Below, piece after piece: positions 54,060 to 62,958 of a stretch of DNA of 64,000 nt. The translations under genes were made by a program, and so were the position numbers. The stretch comes from Marinomonas sp. SBI8L. Lineage in GTDB: Bacteria; Pseudomonadota; Gammaproteobacteria; Pseudomonadales; Marinomonadaceae. Position 1 is the stretch's first letter. Each line of letters begins with the position of its first letter. Under the pieces are notes generated by a model that was given only the letters and a program-made list of their open reading frames with translations, did not search any database and was not told the origin of the DNA. The stretch is taken from contig NZ_JSEO01000001.1 of the NCBI RefSeq assembly GCF_001624705.1, forward strand, positions 1 to 64,000. The letters are read 5' to 3'.

Positions 54060-54554
54060 TCAGCCCTTCTCACCTAATACTTTAGCAATGGCATTTTTAC
54101 CACACTCTTCTTCAATAAGCGGGTTTGGGGCTCCAGAAAGCCCTATCGCGCCTATGAGGGTTTTCTTGTAATAAATTGGCAGACCGCCTGTTAGAAGTAA
54201 GATGTCATCTTCCATTTTACCTAGTTGGCTATAGCCTTTAGCTTCTACTGCCATGACAAGTTGTGAAGTCGGTATTTTTAAACTGGCTGAGGTGTACGCC
54301 TTACGAAAGCTCGTATGTATGGTGTTCGCTCCCGTATTATTACCTCGGTAGAAATAGACTAGGCGACCTTGGTCATTTACAACAGATGCCGAAATATTAA
54401 CTTGAGAATCAAGGCATTGGCTGATAGCGTCTTTGGCGACTTGTTCCGCAAATTCAGCCGTCATTTGATACTTCTGCGGTAAATCTTTAGCAAATAGGCT
54501 GGTTGAAAAAAGTGCACCTAAGGCGATGAGTTTAATATTAGATATGTGTTTCAT
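54060..54554 (-). CDS. Secreted GlcG/HbpS-family protein
   Basis: The 164-residue protein has a Sec signal peptide (KLIALGALFSTSLFA, cut near residue 22) and a GlcG/HbpS domain: VVNDQGRLVYFYRGNNTG, SFRKAYTSASLKIPTS and GGLPIYYKKTLIGAIGLSGAPNP. HbpS of Streptomyces binds heme; most relatives are uncharacterised. GAAGGAGG precedes the start. It is divergent from the Crp/Fnr gene across about 70 bp, so the regulator may control it. Confidence 0.85.
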   Translation of the reverse strand: MKHISNIKLIALGALFSTSLFAKDLPQKYQMTAEFAEQVAKDAISQCLDSQVNISASVVNDQGRLVYFYRGNNTGANTIHTSFRKAYTSASLKIPTSQLVMAVEAKGYSQLGKMEDDILLLTGGLPIYYKKTLIGAIGLSGAPNPLIEEECGKNAIAKVLGEKG

Positions 54555-54627
54555 AAGTCCTCCTTCGTGGAGTACTTATTTAGACATTTGATTATTTTTG
54601 AAACCACAATCTGGATTGTTATTACCC

Positions 54628-55287
54628 ATGAAAGAGACATTTTCGCCATTAGGTTTCGGTTGGCTCGACAGTATTCAAAGCTCAACCCAACAGGCTATTT
54701 TAAAAAAGCTTAAATTTCATCAATATAAAAAAAATGAGTTTGTGCATTATCACGGTGAAGAAGCCAATGGTCTGTATTTTATTAAACAAGGCACAATACG
54801 TATCAAAAAGCAGGACGAAGCAGGTAAAGAGCTGATAATTAAAGATTTATTAAGAGGTGAATGGTTTGGCTTTATTGGCTGTTTTGGTTCAGGCAAGCGC
54901 CCAAATGACGCCCTAGCCATTGAAGAATCTTTGATCGGCCAGCTCTCATCTAAAGACCTTAACCTACTGATTAAACAAGACCCTCAACTGACTTTAAGCA
55001 TTGCAAACCTTTTGGCAGGTTACGTCGAACACTATAACCGCTCTTTTGAAAATGCTGTCTTTTTACCCTTAAACGAGCGCCTTAATACTCTGTTATTGCA
55101 ACTTTCTCGCTGGCAAAAATCGAGCGAATTAAACGTTTCTCAACAAGAGCTGGCAGGTATGCTAGGGGTCACTAAGGAAGCTATCGGTATTAATCTCAAC
55201 CTTTTAAAGGCACAAGGTGTAATCGAAATTGGCTATCGCAAAATAATCTATAAACCGCAGGCTCACAAACTTTCAGAGCAAGGTTAA
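54628..55287 (+). CDS. Crp/Fnr-family transcriptional regulator
   Basis: From ATG 54628 (MKETFSPLGFGWLDSIQ...) the protein has about 219 residues: a cyclic-nucleotide-binding-type sensor (about 15-130; GEEANGLYFIKQGTIRIKKQDEAGKELIIKDL), a dimer helix, then a Crp winged helix (about 165-210; VSQQELAGMLGVTKEAIGINLNLLKAQGVIEI). No N-terminal Cys cluster is present, so it is not an oxygen-sensing Fnr. The frame can be read from TTG 54598. Its stop codon is the first bases of MITE copy B, so the element shapes the 3' end of this message. Confidence 0.85.
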   Translation: MKETFSPLGFGWLDSIQSSTQQAILKKLKFHQYKKNEFVHYHGEEANGLYFIKQGTIRIKKQDEAGKELIIKDLLRGEWFGFIGCFGSGKRPNDALAIEESLIGQLSSKDLNLLIKQDPQLTLSIANLLAGYVEHYNRSFENAVFLPLNERLNTLLLQLSRWQKSSELNVSQQELAGMLGVTKEAIGINLNLLKAQGVIEIGYRKIIYKPQAHKLSEQG

Positions 55288-55552
55288 GGAACCTGCGAAT
55301 AAGTCCTCCCGCCTCAGCGTGTGGATAAAAGCCGTTAGATTTATGGCGAGGAGCGCAACTTAATAGTCATTCTATTGATAAGCTCTTCAACATAAAGATA
55401 GGGCTTTTAGGCCACGCCCTTCGGGTCTTTCAGAAAAAGTAACACCCTGTGTTGTCACTTCTCGAAAGGTGCCTACATTACTTCAAAGTAACGCCTTGTG
55501 TGATACTTTTTCTGAAAAGACTGAGAAGAGGTGACTTAATCGCAGGTTCCTT
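55286..55552. mobile_element. MITE-like element, copy B (267 bp)
   Basis: Same length as copy A and about 95% identical by eye, with the same 18-bp terminal inverted repeats (AAGGAACCTGCGAATAAG at the left). TTAA is present at both outer ends here, which could be a target duplication or part of the repeats. It starts on the last two bases of the Crp/Fnr stop codon. There is no coding content. The inner inverted repeats would fold into a long hairpin. Confidence 0.85.
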
Positions 55553-55742
55553 AAGTCGCTAACACCTTATTTTAAAAACTGGAAATAGCCTAAAAACATA
55601 TCGGTAATAACTCGTAATAATTTAATCAAAAACTCTACTAGTTTTAGCCCTGCGATGATTACTTCAGGACGAAAACGTCGCTGAATAAGCTTGCATTGTT
55701 TTTTACTTTCTTAATGAAAATACATGATTAAACGGAGTTATT

Positions 55743-56219
55743 ATGTCTGAAAAAAATGTAAATACTGGCCTTTTTCCTGTTAACTATTTCATCCAACCTA
55801 AAGTTGCAGGCCAACCATTATTAGGTGCACCTATCATGAATTTACGCCTGCTGGTGAATGCGCCAGGAAAAACGATTAGTGGTGTTGCCCACGTTACTCA
55901 AGCTGTCGCGCCACCACAGCCGAACATAGTTTCAAATGTCCATGGTACTTGGTCTTTCATGGCCACCATGTCATCAACCCATATTTTATTGGTCGCTGAA
56001 GGACAAGGTCCAAGCAGTATTTTGGTTCATGGTGTGCCACAAATGGTTGAGAATTTAAGAATTCGTGCCTCAGTTGAGCAGGACTGGCAGTCAGGTATTT
56101 GCAATTATGACTACCTTTACAAAGGCGAGTGGCATCAAGTTGAAGGGGCAACAATGTCTATTGAAGACTTTGATCAAAATGCTGTCTTAGACCAGTTGCA
56201 AACCGCTCTTCAAGTCTAA
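55743..56219 (+). CDS. DUF1842-like protein
   Basis: The 158-residue protein has no signal peptide or membrane helix. The opening (NTGLFPVNYFIQPKVAGQPLLGAPIMNLRLLVN), then GKTISGVAHVTQA and the repeated beta-rich pattern, resembles DUF1842 proteins, whose function is unknown. CGGAG supports the start. It stands alone, with its own terminator, about 190 bp after MITE copy B. Confidence 0.68.
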   Translation: MSEKNVNTGLFPVNYFIQPKVAGQPLLGAPIMNLRLLVNAPGKTISGVAHVTQAVAPPQPNIVSNVHGTWSFMATMSSTHILLVAEGQGPSSILVHGVPQMVENLRIRASVEQDWQSGICNYDYLYKGEWHQVEGATMSIEDFDQNAVLDQLQTALQV

Positions 56220-56228
56220 AAATCTGTT

Positions 56229-56260
56229 ACAAGTAGAGAGGCCTTCTCTCTACTTGTTTT
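56229..56260 (+). terminator. Rho-independent terminator of the DUF1842-like gene
   Basis: ACAAGTAGAGAG (56229-56240) and CTCTCTACTTGT (56246-56257) form a perfect 12-bp stem with a 5-nt loop, followed by TTTTCTCTTTT. It starts 9 bp after the stop codon. Confidence 0.88.
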
Positions 56261-56290
56261 CTCTTTTGCTATTGCTTTTGTACGTCTAAA

Positions 56291-57187
56291 TTAAACCTCA
56301 TCACCGCACACAGCTAACACGCACTCTCTTAGCCATTTATGGGCGTGATCACCATCCATTCTTGGGTGCCAAAACATAGACACTTGAATACTGGGTACAT
56401 CAAAGGGCAGTTTGAATGTATGTAAACCTTCGCGTAATTTGGCCGTGTGCTTAGAAGGGACACTTGCCACCAGATCATCACCTTTCACTAAAGCAATGGA
56501 GGCACTAAAACCACCGGTTAAAACGGTGATATTACGTTGATAACCCATTGCCTCTAACGCTTTATCTACTGGCCCCACTAAGCCTCCTTCTTTTGAAACC
56601 AGTACATGATCAGCAGCGGCAAAGCTGGTGCAAGTTACCTTACCTTTAGCCAAAATATGATCAGGGCTGACGACACCCACAAATTCATCGCTAAAAAGCG
56701 CCCGCATGCGAACCTCTGGACTGGTTTTAGCACCTAACACACCAATGTCTAGGTCAACCTGCCCTTCTCTTAATTGAGTGCTTTGCTTTGATAGCTTGGG
56801 TAAGAAGTGGATTTTTACGCCCTTTGCTTCATCCTTTATTTTCTGAATAAGCTTGAGACCAAAGGTTTCAACAAAACCATCACTGACTCTGATCACAAAG
56901 CGTCTGTCTAGCTGGTTGAGGTCAAGCATTTCGCTAGGTCTTAGAATGGCTTTAGCCCCAGAAACCAGCTGACTCACCTCTTGCTGAATCTCTAAAGCTC
57001 TAGGGGAAGGGATAAGCGTTCGTCCTGCTCTCACCAAAAGTGGATCTCCCGTCACATCCCTTAGCCTTGCTAGAGAACGACTCATAGCGGATTGGCTTAA
57101 ACCCAGCCTTTTTGCGGCGCGGACGACACTGGCTTCTTCTAACAATACATTGAGTGCAATCAGAAGGTTTAAGTCGATTTTAGCCAT
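56291..57187 (-). CDS. LysR-family transcriptional regulator
   Basis: The 298-residue protein has a LysR helix-turn-helix (about 5-64; LNLLIALNVLLEEASVVRAAKRLGLSQSAMSRSLARLRD, then RAGRTLIPSPRA), typical of the NodD/PcpR-type branch, and a C-terminal effector domain (about 90-290; FVIRVSDGF). It is divergent from an MFS transporter gene across 172 bp and probably regulates it. The inducer is unknown. Confidence 0.88.
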   Translation of the reverse strand: MAKIDLNLLIALNVLLEEASVVRAAKRLGLSQSAMSRSLARLRDVTGDPLLVRAGRTLIPSPRALEIQQEVSQLVSGAKAILRPSEMLDLNQLDRRFVIRVSDGFVETFGLKLIQKIKDEAKGVKIHFLPKLSKQSTQLREGQVDLDIGVLGAKTSPEVRMRALFSDEFVGVVSPDHILAKGKVTCTSFAAADHVLVSKEGGLVGPVDKALEAMGYQRNITVLTGGFSASIALVKGDDLVASVPSKHTAKLREGLHTFKLPFDVPSIQVSMFWHPRMDGDHAHKWLRECVLAVCGDEV

Positions 57188-57359
57188 AATTTGATGCTAT
57201 TCCTTTAAATGAGCAAACCACTCAAGCATAACACCAGAGAATCTTTTATGTATGGCATTATATGCATATTAACAATGCAAACAATACGCCTTCCGCCATC
57301 CTCTTACTCCCACTAAGCTATTCGTAGATTCCCTAGCACACTCTATTTCGAGGAAAATA

Positions 57360-58850
57360 ATGCAACACTCCAGCAGTACTCAAACACAAGACGTTAAGCA
57401 CAGTATTTGGATGATGTTAGGACTTTCACTGTCTGTGTCGGTCGCTTCTCTCGCCACCAGTATGATCAATGTGGCCCTACCGAATTTAACCTTGGCTTTT
57501 CATAGCAGCATGCAACAAGTTCAATGGATTGTGACAGCCTATTTATTAGTGATCACCAGTTTGATTGTCAGTCTGGGACGCCTAGGAGACCTCTTAGGTA
57601 ACAGGCGATTATTACTGATTGGCATTGTTATTTTCACTATTAGCTCCCTTGCTGGAGCGATGGCAAATAACTTAATACTTCTTATCATCACAAGAGTTTT
57701 TCAAGGCTTAGGTGCAGCAATCATGCTCGCTTTATCTATGGCATTAATGAGTAAAAGCCAAGCAAAAGCAGGGAGAGCAATGGGATTATGGGGCTCGGTA
57801 TCTGCCATGGGAACGGCATTAGGGCCTGCTATTGGTGGCATCAGTTTATCTTTATATGGCTGGCAGTCTTTGTTTATTATTATTGTTCCCTTTTCGATAA
57901 TCGCCTTCTTCTTGCTTTACTTGGGTTTGCCATCAGATCCCCAGGTAAAAACAACACTTTCTGAAAAAGAGGCAAGATCACTTCCTAAAAAAAGTAGCTT
58001 ATCAAATACCAAAAAGAAGGGACAATTTGATCTATTAGGTAACCTAGTATTAGCCTTGTCACTCAGTGCTTTTGCACTTTCTATGAGCCTAGAGTCGAGC
58101 CAGTTTAAAGCTTTAGATGAGAGACTAAACGTAGGCCTATTTATCTTGGCTCTAATAGGCATTTGGGGATTTTTCAACATAGAAAAACGACAAGAAAGAA
58201 AACACATCACACCGCTTATTCCCTCTCATATTTTTAATAACCGGAACTTCAAAATAAGCTTCATTTGCTGTGCTATCACAGCCTCGATAGTCATGACGTG
58301 CCTTGTTATTGGGCCTTATTATTTATCTATTACGCTTGCTTTAAGCCCATACCAAGTTGGCCTTGTGATGTCGACAGGCCCCTTAGTCGTTGCACTTTCA
58401 GGCGTTCCCGCCGGGCGATTAAGCGATAAAATTGGTGCGAAAAATTTGCTGCTAGTAGGTTTATGCTTGATGACACTTGGCTGTCTTTTAATGTCTTTCA
58501 ACCATCAGGCAACGGGTGCAATAGGCTATATATTTGCTTTGGTTACTATCACCTTAGGCTTTTCATTATTTCAGGTGGCTAATAGTGCTGATGTTATGAG
58601 TCAAACAAATCCTCAAACAAAAGGGGTGACATCCGCATTACTTAACCTTGCAAGAAACCTTGGTTTTATGACAGGGGCAGCCTTTATGGGAAGTATTTTT
58701 TTCCGCTTTATAGGAAACCAACAGTTGCTGTTAGCAAGCTCTGATGAGGTAACTTATGCCTTTCATAACACCTTTCTTATTGCAGCTCTATTCGTCTTTA
58801 TAGGCATAAGCTTCACGCTGTATAGTCGAGTAAAAACACTCATAAATTAG
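57360..58850 (+). CDS. MFS drug-efflux-type transporter (DHA2-like)
   Basis: The 496-residue protein has about 13-14 membrane helices and DHA2-type marks: SVASLATSMINVALPNLTLAF near the start, QWIVTAYLLVITSLIVSLGRLGDLLGNRR (motif A) and RVFQGLGAAIMLALSMALM (motif B/C region), with a charged central loop (about 195-225). Such proton-driven pumps export drugs or metabolites. It is divergent from the LysR gene, the usual regulator-pump arrangement. GAGG precedes the start. Confidence 0.87.
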   Translation: MQHSSSTQTQDVKHSIWMMLGLSLSVSVASLATSMINVALPNLTLAFHSSMQQVQWIVTAYLLVITSLIVSLGRLGDLLGNRRLLLIGIVIFTISSLAGAMANNLILLIITRVFQGLGAAIMLALSMALMSKSQAKAGRAMGLWGSVSAMGTALGPAIGGISLSLYGWQSLFIIIVPFSIIAFFLLYLGLPSDPQVKTTLSEKEARSLPKKSSLSNTKKKGQFDLLGNLVLALSLSAFALSMSLESSQFKALDERLNVGLFILALIGIWGFFNIEKRQERKHITPLIPSHIFNNRNFKISFICCAITASIVMTCLVIGPYYLSITLALSPYQVGLVMSTGPLVVALSGVPAGRLSDKIGAKNLLLVGLCLMTLGCLLMSFNHQATGAIGYIFALVTITLGFSLFQVANSADVMSQTNPQTKGVTSALLNLARNLGFMTGAAFMGSIFFRFIGNQQLLLASSDEVTYAFHNTFLIAALFVFIGISFTLYSRVKTLIN

Positions 58851-58881
58851 GCATAAATCAAAAAAGAATGTCACAGGGAAG

Positions 58882-58903
58882 GTCCTAAAACCTGTTTTAG
58901 GAC
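58882..58903. promoter_or_regulatory. Palindrome upstream of the secreted hydrolase gene
   Basis: GTCCTAAAA (58882-58890) and TTTTAGGAC (58895-58903) are perfect complements around CCTG, with a related half (TTTAGGGCG) about 15 bp on. There is no T-run. It lies 30 bp after the MFS stop codon and 80 bp before the hydrolase start codon, so it could be an operator or a weak terminator. Confidence 0.4.
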
Positions 58904-58984
58904 GTCCTCGATCATGCTTTAGGGCGTATCTATACTGGCTTTGAAGCATATTACTCCTAACTTTTACCCAATGTGGAGTATTAA

Positions 58985-60073
58985 ATGAAAGCCTTTATAT
59001 TTCTTATTATCAGCATCATACTGGTGCCATTCTCACATCTAGTATCCGCACATCAGATTGGTTTTAGCCAATTACAGCTAACACAAAACCCTGAACGAAT
59101 TTTAGACATTAGCCTCTGGTATCCTACCGCGAAAAGATCTCAATTAAGCCAATCTAAAACAACCAGCGACACCTTAAAGCGGGTATTGATCGCAGACAAT
59201 ATTGCCTTTAAAGGTACTCAAGTTATTAAAAATGCACCGCTTCTAATACAAACATCCAAAGCGGGTGACACGCCAAAGCGTCCTCTTGTTTTACTTTCTC
59301 ATGGCTATCGTGGCAGTTGGCGCAATCTGAATTGGCTAGCATCGAAGTTAGTACAAGAAGGCTTTATTGCTGTCGCCGTTAATCACCCAGGTACCACCAC
59401 CTTTAATACGTCTGCGACTCAAGCAGCGAAATGGTGGGAAAGGCCTAATGATATAAAACGCACACTTGATTACCTATTAAATGATTCAATTTGGCAGCAA
59501 GATATTGATAAAAACACGATATCAGCGATTGGCCACTCTTTAGGGGGTTGGACTGTGATGCAGCTTGTTGGAGCAGAGTTTAACCGAGAAGACTACCTTG
59601 CTGGTTGTGAGACGCTAGCTTCCTTTCGATCGTGTCAGATCAAAGAAGAATTAGGCCTCGCCTTTAAACAAAACAATGAACCTGAAAGCACTCAACTAGT
59701 GGATAATCGTATTAAAAGCGCCATCATTTTAGATCTGGGATTAGCACGTAGCTTTTCACAAACTAGTTTGAATAAAATCAACTCCCCTGTACTTATTCTG
59801 GCTGCCGGCGTAGATATAGGTGATTTACCTCAGGCACAGGAATCTGGCTTCCTCGCCGAGCACCTTAATCTGAAAAATCGTCGTTATAAAGTTTATGAGA
59901 AGGCAACGCACTTTAGCTTTATGCAAGAATGTAAACCTAATGCCATTGCCATTTTAGAAGAGGAATCTAAAGGTGACGGCATCATATGTAAAGACGGGGT
60001 TGGCAGTACACGAGCCGCCTTACATGACACTATGTTTGAGGATATCTTGGCTTTTTTAAAGCAAGAAGGTTAA
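58985..60073 (+). CDS. Exported alpha/beta hydrolase (dienelactone-hydrolase/PAF-acetylhydrolase-like)
   Basis: The 362-residue protein has a signal peptide (FIFLIISIILVPFSHLVSAH) and an alpha/beta-hydrolase fold: PLVLLSHGYRGSWRNLNWLA (oxyanion region), nucleophile Ser in AIGHSLGGWTV (about 178-188), an Asp in LAAGVDIGDLP and a late His in KATHFSFMQE. It should be a periplasmic or secreted esterase/lipase-like enzyme; the substrate is unknown. Several Cys in the lid region (AGCETLASFRSCQIKE) may form disulfides. GGAG precedes the start. Confidence 0.85.
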   Translation: MKAFIFLIISIILVPFSHLVSAHQIGFSQLQLTQNPERILDISLWYPTAKRSQLSQSKTTSDTLKRVLIADNIAFKGTQVIKNAPLLIQTSKAGDTPKRPLVLLSHGYRGSWRNLNWLASKLVQEGFIAVAVNHPGTTTFNTSATQAAKWWERPNDIKRTLDYLLNDSIWQQDIDKNTISAIGHSLGGWTVMQLVGAEFNREDYLAGCETLASFRSCQIKEELGLAFKQNNEPESTQLVDNRIKSAIILDLGLARSFSQTSLNKINSPVLILAAGVDIGDLPQAQESGFLAEHLNLKNRRYKVYEKATHFSFMQECKPNAIAILEEESKGDGIICKDGVGSTRAALHDTMFEDILAFLKQEG

Positions 60074-60108
60074 GGCTAAGTTCTTATCTAATTTGATCCT
60101 TTAAAACA

Positions 60109-61173
60109 CTAGGCGCTCCCAGTGGCAGTTCGACGGAACTCACTGGGGGTTTGCTCTGTAAGACGTGAAAATTCACGATTAAAATTAGATTTTGTCTGAA
60201 AGCCTGATGCCAGATAAATATCCGTAATCGTATCTTGGCTATGCATTAACCTGTGTTTCGCAAATTCGATACGGTATTCATTTAAGACTTTCGAAATGTT
60301 CTGCTGACGAATTTGATTAACCGCCATAGAGATTTGCCTTGCAGGAATACTAAGTTTACGGGACAGACGATTTAGGGTGAGATCCGGATCTCTAAAGGCT
60401 TCTTTTTCTCGCATAAGGCGATCTAAACTCATTAAGATCGCTTCGGCTTCATCTTGTACCAAGCTCAAACGTTCTGGTTCAGTTTTGGCTAAATCTTGTT
60501 CCTTTTTTTCATGTTTATGCTTGGCTTCTTTTACTTCAGGGGCTGATAAAGATGTACTAAAGCCCACATGTAATACAGCAGCGACAACTAATGGAATCAA
60601 AATAAGGTAGCTAAAAGATAACATCCAAGATGCATGTAAACCTTCATAAAAGAAAAAGTCCAACGCCAGTGCCGCATCTATCGCACCAGAGATAAGTAAC
60701 ACCAAAGCCGCTATTCGCTCTGCATTTCTAAGGCTATCAATTTGAGAAAGACGAACTTCCTCTGGCATTGTAAAGGATGACTTCAATAGTAGTAAGCCAT
60801 AAACCACATACAAACTAACCAGTAGTAAGTCACTTAGCTCTAACCAAAATTGATAAAAAAAGGCGCTTATACTGACCAAGATGGGGCCGAGTAAGTGCAA
60901 TAGAAAAGCGGGTAAAGTAAGAGGCTTAGACTCATGTGCTCTAGCAAAACAGAACCAAGCCGCCATAGGGATGAGAGAGGCGATAATAGGCTGAATAAAG
61001 CGTAAAAAACTTATATCAAATGACCAGCGCAAACCTACAACACAGGTACTCAGGGCACACAGCAGAATAAAAATAACAGGAAGTTTGGCCTCATTGGGTC
61101 TCTTTACCTTAACAAAAAGCGCAATGACTAATAATAAAAACGACATGATAAAAGGTAAGGGAATGGCAAGCAT
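60109..61173 (-). CDS. AraC-family regulator with N-terminal membrane domain
   Basis: The 354-residue protein has seven predicted membrane helices in residues 1-210. A charged linker (KEAKHKHEKKEQDLAKTEPE) and an AraC helix-turn-helix region (about 245-350; LNRLSRKLSIPARQISMAVNQIRQQ and DIYLASGFQTKSNFNREFSRLTEQTPSEFRR) follow. Such membrane-anchored AraC proteins sense an extracytoplasmic signal of unknown nature. It is divergent from the SRPBCC gene, with a palindrome in the promoter region, and convergent with the hydrolase gene 35 bp away. Confidence 0.87.
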   Translation of the reverse strand: MLAIPLPFIMSFLLLVIALFVKVKRPNEAKLPVIFILLCALSTCVVGLRWSFDISFLRFIQPIIASLIPMAAWFCFARAHESKPLTLPAFLLHLLGPILVSISAFFYQFWLELSDLLLVSLYVVYGLLLLKSSFTMPEEVRLSQIDSLRNAERIAALVLLISGAIDAALALDFFFYEGLHASWMLSFSYLILIPLVVAAVLHVGFSTSLSAPEVKEAKHKHEKKEQDLAKTEPERLSLVQDEAEAILMSLDRLMREKEAFRDPDLTLNRLSRKLSIPARQISMAVNQIRQQNISKVLNEYRIEFAKHRLMHSQDTITDIYLASGFQTKSNFNREFSRLTEQTPSEFRRTATGSA

Positions 61174-61318
61174 GGGAATTCCGTTTTAACGTCTTAGTTT
61201 TGCTTAATCATCTAAGCTCTAAAGCTTTAACGTCAGCTAAATTATGTTGTTTGCAATTCTAAGGTAAACCCCTAGGGAAATACACAGTATCAATGAATAA
61301 GCTAAATTAGCCTCACCC

Positions 61319-61338
61319 TTGGTCTAAAAATAGACCAA
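61319..61338. promoter_or_regulatory. Perfect palindrome in the AraC/SRPBCC divergent region
   Basis: TTGGTCTA (61319-61326) and TAGACCAA (61331-61338) are perfect complements around AAAA, followed by GATCTATTTTTGC and another CTTGGTCT, so related half-sites recur. It is a candidate operator for the membrane AraC-type regulator or a start-proximal hairpin of the SRPBCC gene. Confidence 0.45.
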
Positions 61339-61422
61339 GTCGATCTATTTTTGCTTGCATCTCTTGGTCTCAGCTCTCGTTATAATCTTTGCTTAAGCTT
61401 CCCCTGACCTATAGAGAGCAGC

Positions 61423-61908
61423 ATGATGAATATTGCTATTTCGGTAGAGATAAATACACCTATCAAGGACGTTTGGCATGATATGGCAACCGACTTTCCC
61501 AATATTGCCAATTGGTACTCGCCTGTTGTGAAGTCTTATGAACTGCCTCATACACCACGCTTATCTGGCGCACCTTGCTCTGGTCGTGTCTGTGAATTTA
61601 CGCAGGATGAAATGGGGCTAAAAGCAGCAGAAAGAATCACTCAATATGATGAAGAAAACAAACGTCTTGAGGTGGAGGTCGATATTATCAACACTCATAG
61701 TATCGCCATGGTCAGAGGTAACCATGCAAGTTTTCAACTAAGTGAAATCTCACCTGCGCGCACCTTACTTATCTTTCGCGCTAAACCTGAACTTAAACTT
61801 CTTGGGCGAGTATTGTCTCCGCTTTTACAAATGACCCTATGCAGTCAATTCATGGATATGCTTAATGCCTTCAAGCAATATAGTGAAGGCTTAAAGCGTG
61901 CTTTTTAG
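61423..61908 (+). CDS. SRPBCC (START-like) domain protein
   Basis: The 161-residue soluble protein has the START/Bet v1-like layout: an N-terminal strand IAISVEINTPIKDVWHDMATDFPNIANWYSPVV, beta-rich middle and C-terminal helix (RVLSPLLQMTLCSQFMDMLNAFKQY). Such folds bind hydrophobic ligands; many are of the polyketide-cyclase type. The function is unknown. Its stop overlaps by 4 bp with that of the convergent glyoxalase gene. Confidence 0.82.
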   Translation: MMNIAISVEINTPIKDVWHDMATDFPNIANWYSPVVKSYELPHTPRLSGAPCSGRVCEFTQDEMGLKAAERITQYDEENKRLEVEVDIINTHSIAMVRGNHASFQLSEISPARTLLIFRAKPELKLLGRVLSPLLQMTLCSQFMDMLNAFKQYSEGLKRAF

Positions 61909-62303
61909 CGTTCAATCAATTCAATTTTGTAACCATCTGGGTCGGATATAAAGGCAATTATTTCATTGCTGCCCTGTAATTTCTTAGGCTCTAGCTCAAT
62001 CGCATAACCTAAGTGTCGGATTCGACTTATGGCGCTTTTGATATTAGCAACGCCGATAGCGATATGACCAAAACCATTACCTAACTCATAATCTAACTTG
62101 CTATAGTTGTAAGTTAATTCGATTACAGCGGCACTTGATTCATCTTCATATCCAAAAAATAATAGGGTGTACTTTTCGCTCGGTTGCTCTAACACCCTAA
62201 GTAATTTCATCCCTAAAGCTTGGGTATAGAATTTAGTTGAGTTGGCCATATCGCTAATACGTAACATGGTGTGCAAGATTCTTGGTTTAGCTTTATCCAT
62301 CAT
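61905..62303 (-). CDS. gloA: Glyoxalase I / lactoylglutathione lyase-like (VOC fold)
   Basis: From ATG 62303 the protein has about 132 residues and the VOC fold of GloA: ILHTMLRISDMANSTKFYTQALGMKLLR (metal His), NGFGHIAIGV (second His) and DPDGYKIELIE (Glu ligand), with the central VIELTYN segment. It would convert the methylglyoxal-glutathione adduct to S-lactoylglutathione. GAAGGTG precedes 62303; ATG 62324 would add seven residues. Neighbours do not extend the pathway. Confidence 0.85.
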   Translation of the reverse strand: MMDKAKPRILHTMLRISDMANSTKFYTQALGMKLLRVLEQPSEKYTLLFFGYEDESSAAVIELTYNYSKLDYELGNGFGHIAIGVANIKSAISRIRHLGYAIELEPKKLQGSNEIIAFISDPDGYKIELIER

Positions 62304-62395
62304 ATTCACCTTCAAGGCTTTCAAACATACTTATCATCATTGATAAAAAGTAAGGCGAAAACTAAGGAAACTTAAGCTTCGCCTTACTGAGCGAA

Positions 62396-62809
62396 TTAAC
62401 TAGAAATCGCAGCTCCTATTTCAGCATTTGTCATAGGCTCACCATTAAAATTCCAGAGACCATCAACAGCATGAACAACATTGATATAGATATTATCTTT
62501 AGGGAGTTTAAAGCCAGATAACTCACGTATTATATCGCTCGCATCTCGGCCGAACCCCACTTGAACCTCTCTCTCAGTAAAGGCAAAAGCAGGTACTTTC
62601 CACTCTATCCACACCCCTGATATTTCTTTCCCTCCAGAAAAGGTACTGCCTTGAGGCAAGACATGAAACGCAGCAGTGATATTAGGTTTCATCACTGGGT
62701 GGTCAACTAAACCGTGCCATTTGAGCATGGCATCCGTAATTTTAGCGATAGCAATTTTTTCTGATCCCTTAGGTAGAACACCCTCAGTTAACATTAAAGA
62801 AAGCGGCAT
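62396..62809 (-). CDS. Tautomerase-superfamily protein
   Basis: The 137-residue protein begins MPLSLMLTEGVLPKGSEKIAI, so Pro is the second residue, the catalytic base after Met removal in 4-oxalocrotonate tautomerase/MIF-type enzymes. The two-half layout and length fit larger (fused) tautomerases. The substrate is unknown. GGAG supports the start. It is divergent from a TetR gene with three strong palindromes between them, so its expression is very likely TetR-repressed. Confidence 0.75.
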   Translation of the reverse strand: MPLSLMLTEGVLPKGSEKIAIAKITDAMLKWHGLVDHPVMKPNITAAFHVLPQGSTFSGGKEISGVWIEWKVPAFAFTEREVQVGFGRDASDIIRELSGFKLPKDNIYINVVHAVDGLWNFNGEPMTNAEIGAAISS

Positions 62810-62840
62810 AATAATATCTCCAATAAAAGTTAAATTAAAA

Positions 62841-62910
62841 TATAGTGATCGCTATTTAAATTAATATAGCGATCACTATATTGTCAATAAATAAAATAGC
62901 GATCGTTATA
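62841..62910. promoter_or_regulatory. Triple palindromic operator between tautomerase and TetR genes
   Basis: Three copies of one 15-bp near-palindrome occur: TATAGTGATCGCTAT (62841-62855), ATAGCGATCACTATA (62866-62880) and ATAGCGATCGTTATA (62896-62910). Centres are about 25 and 30 bp apart. The first two also form a perfect 15-bp inverted repeat. They cover the divergent promoter, as expected for the TetR-type repressor encoded next to them. Confidence 0.82.
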
Positions 62911-62958
62911 TTTTAAAATGTTATACTGCTAATTCTTCATCAGTTTTATGAGATTTCC

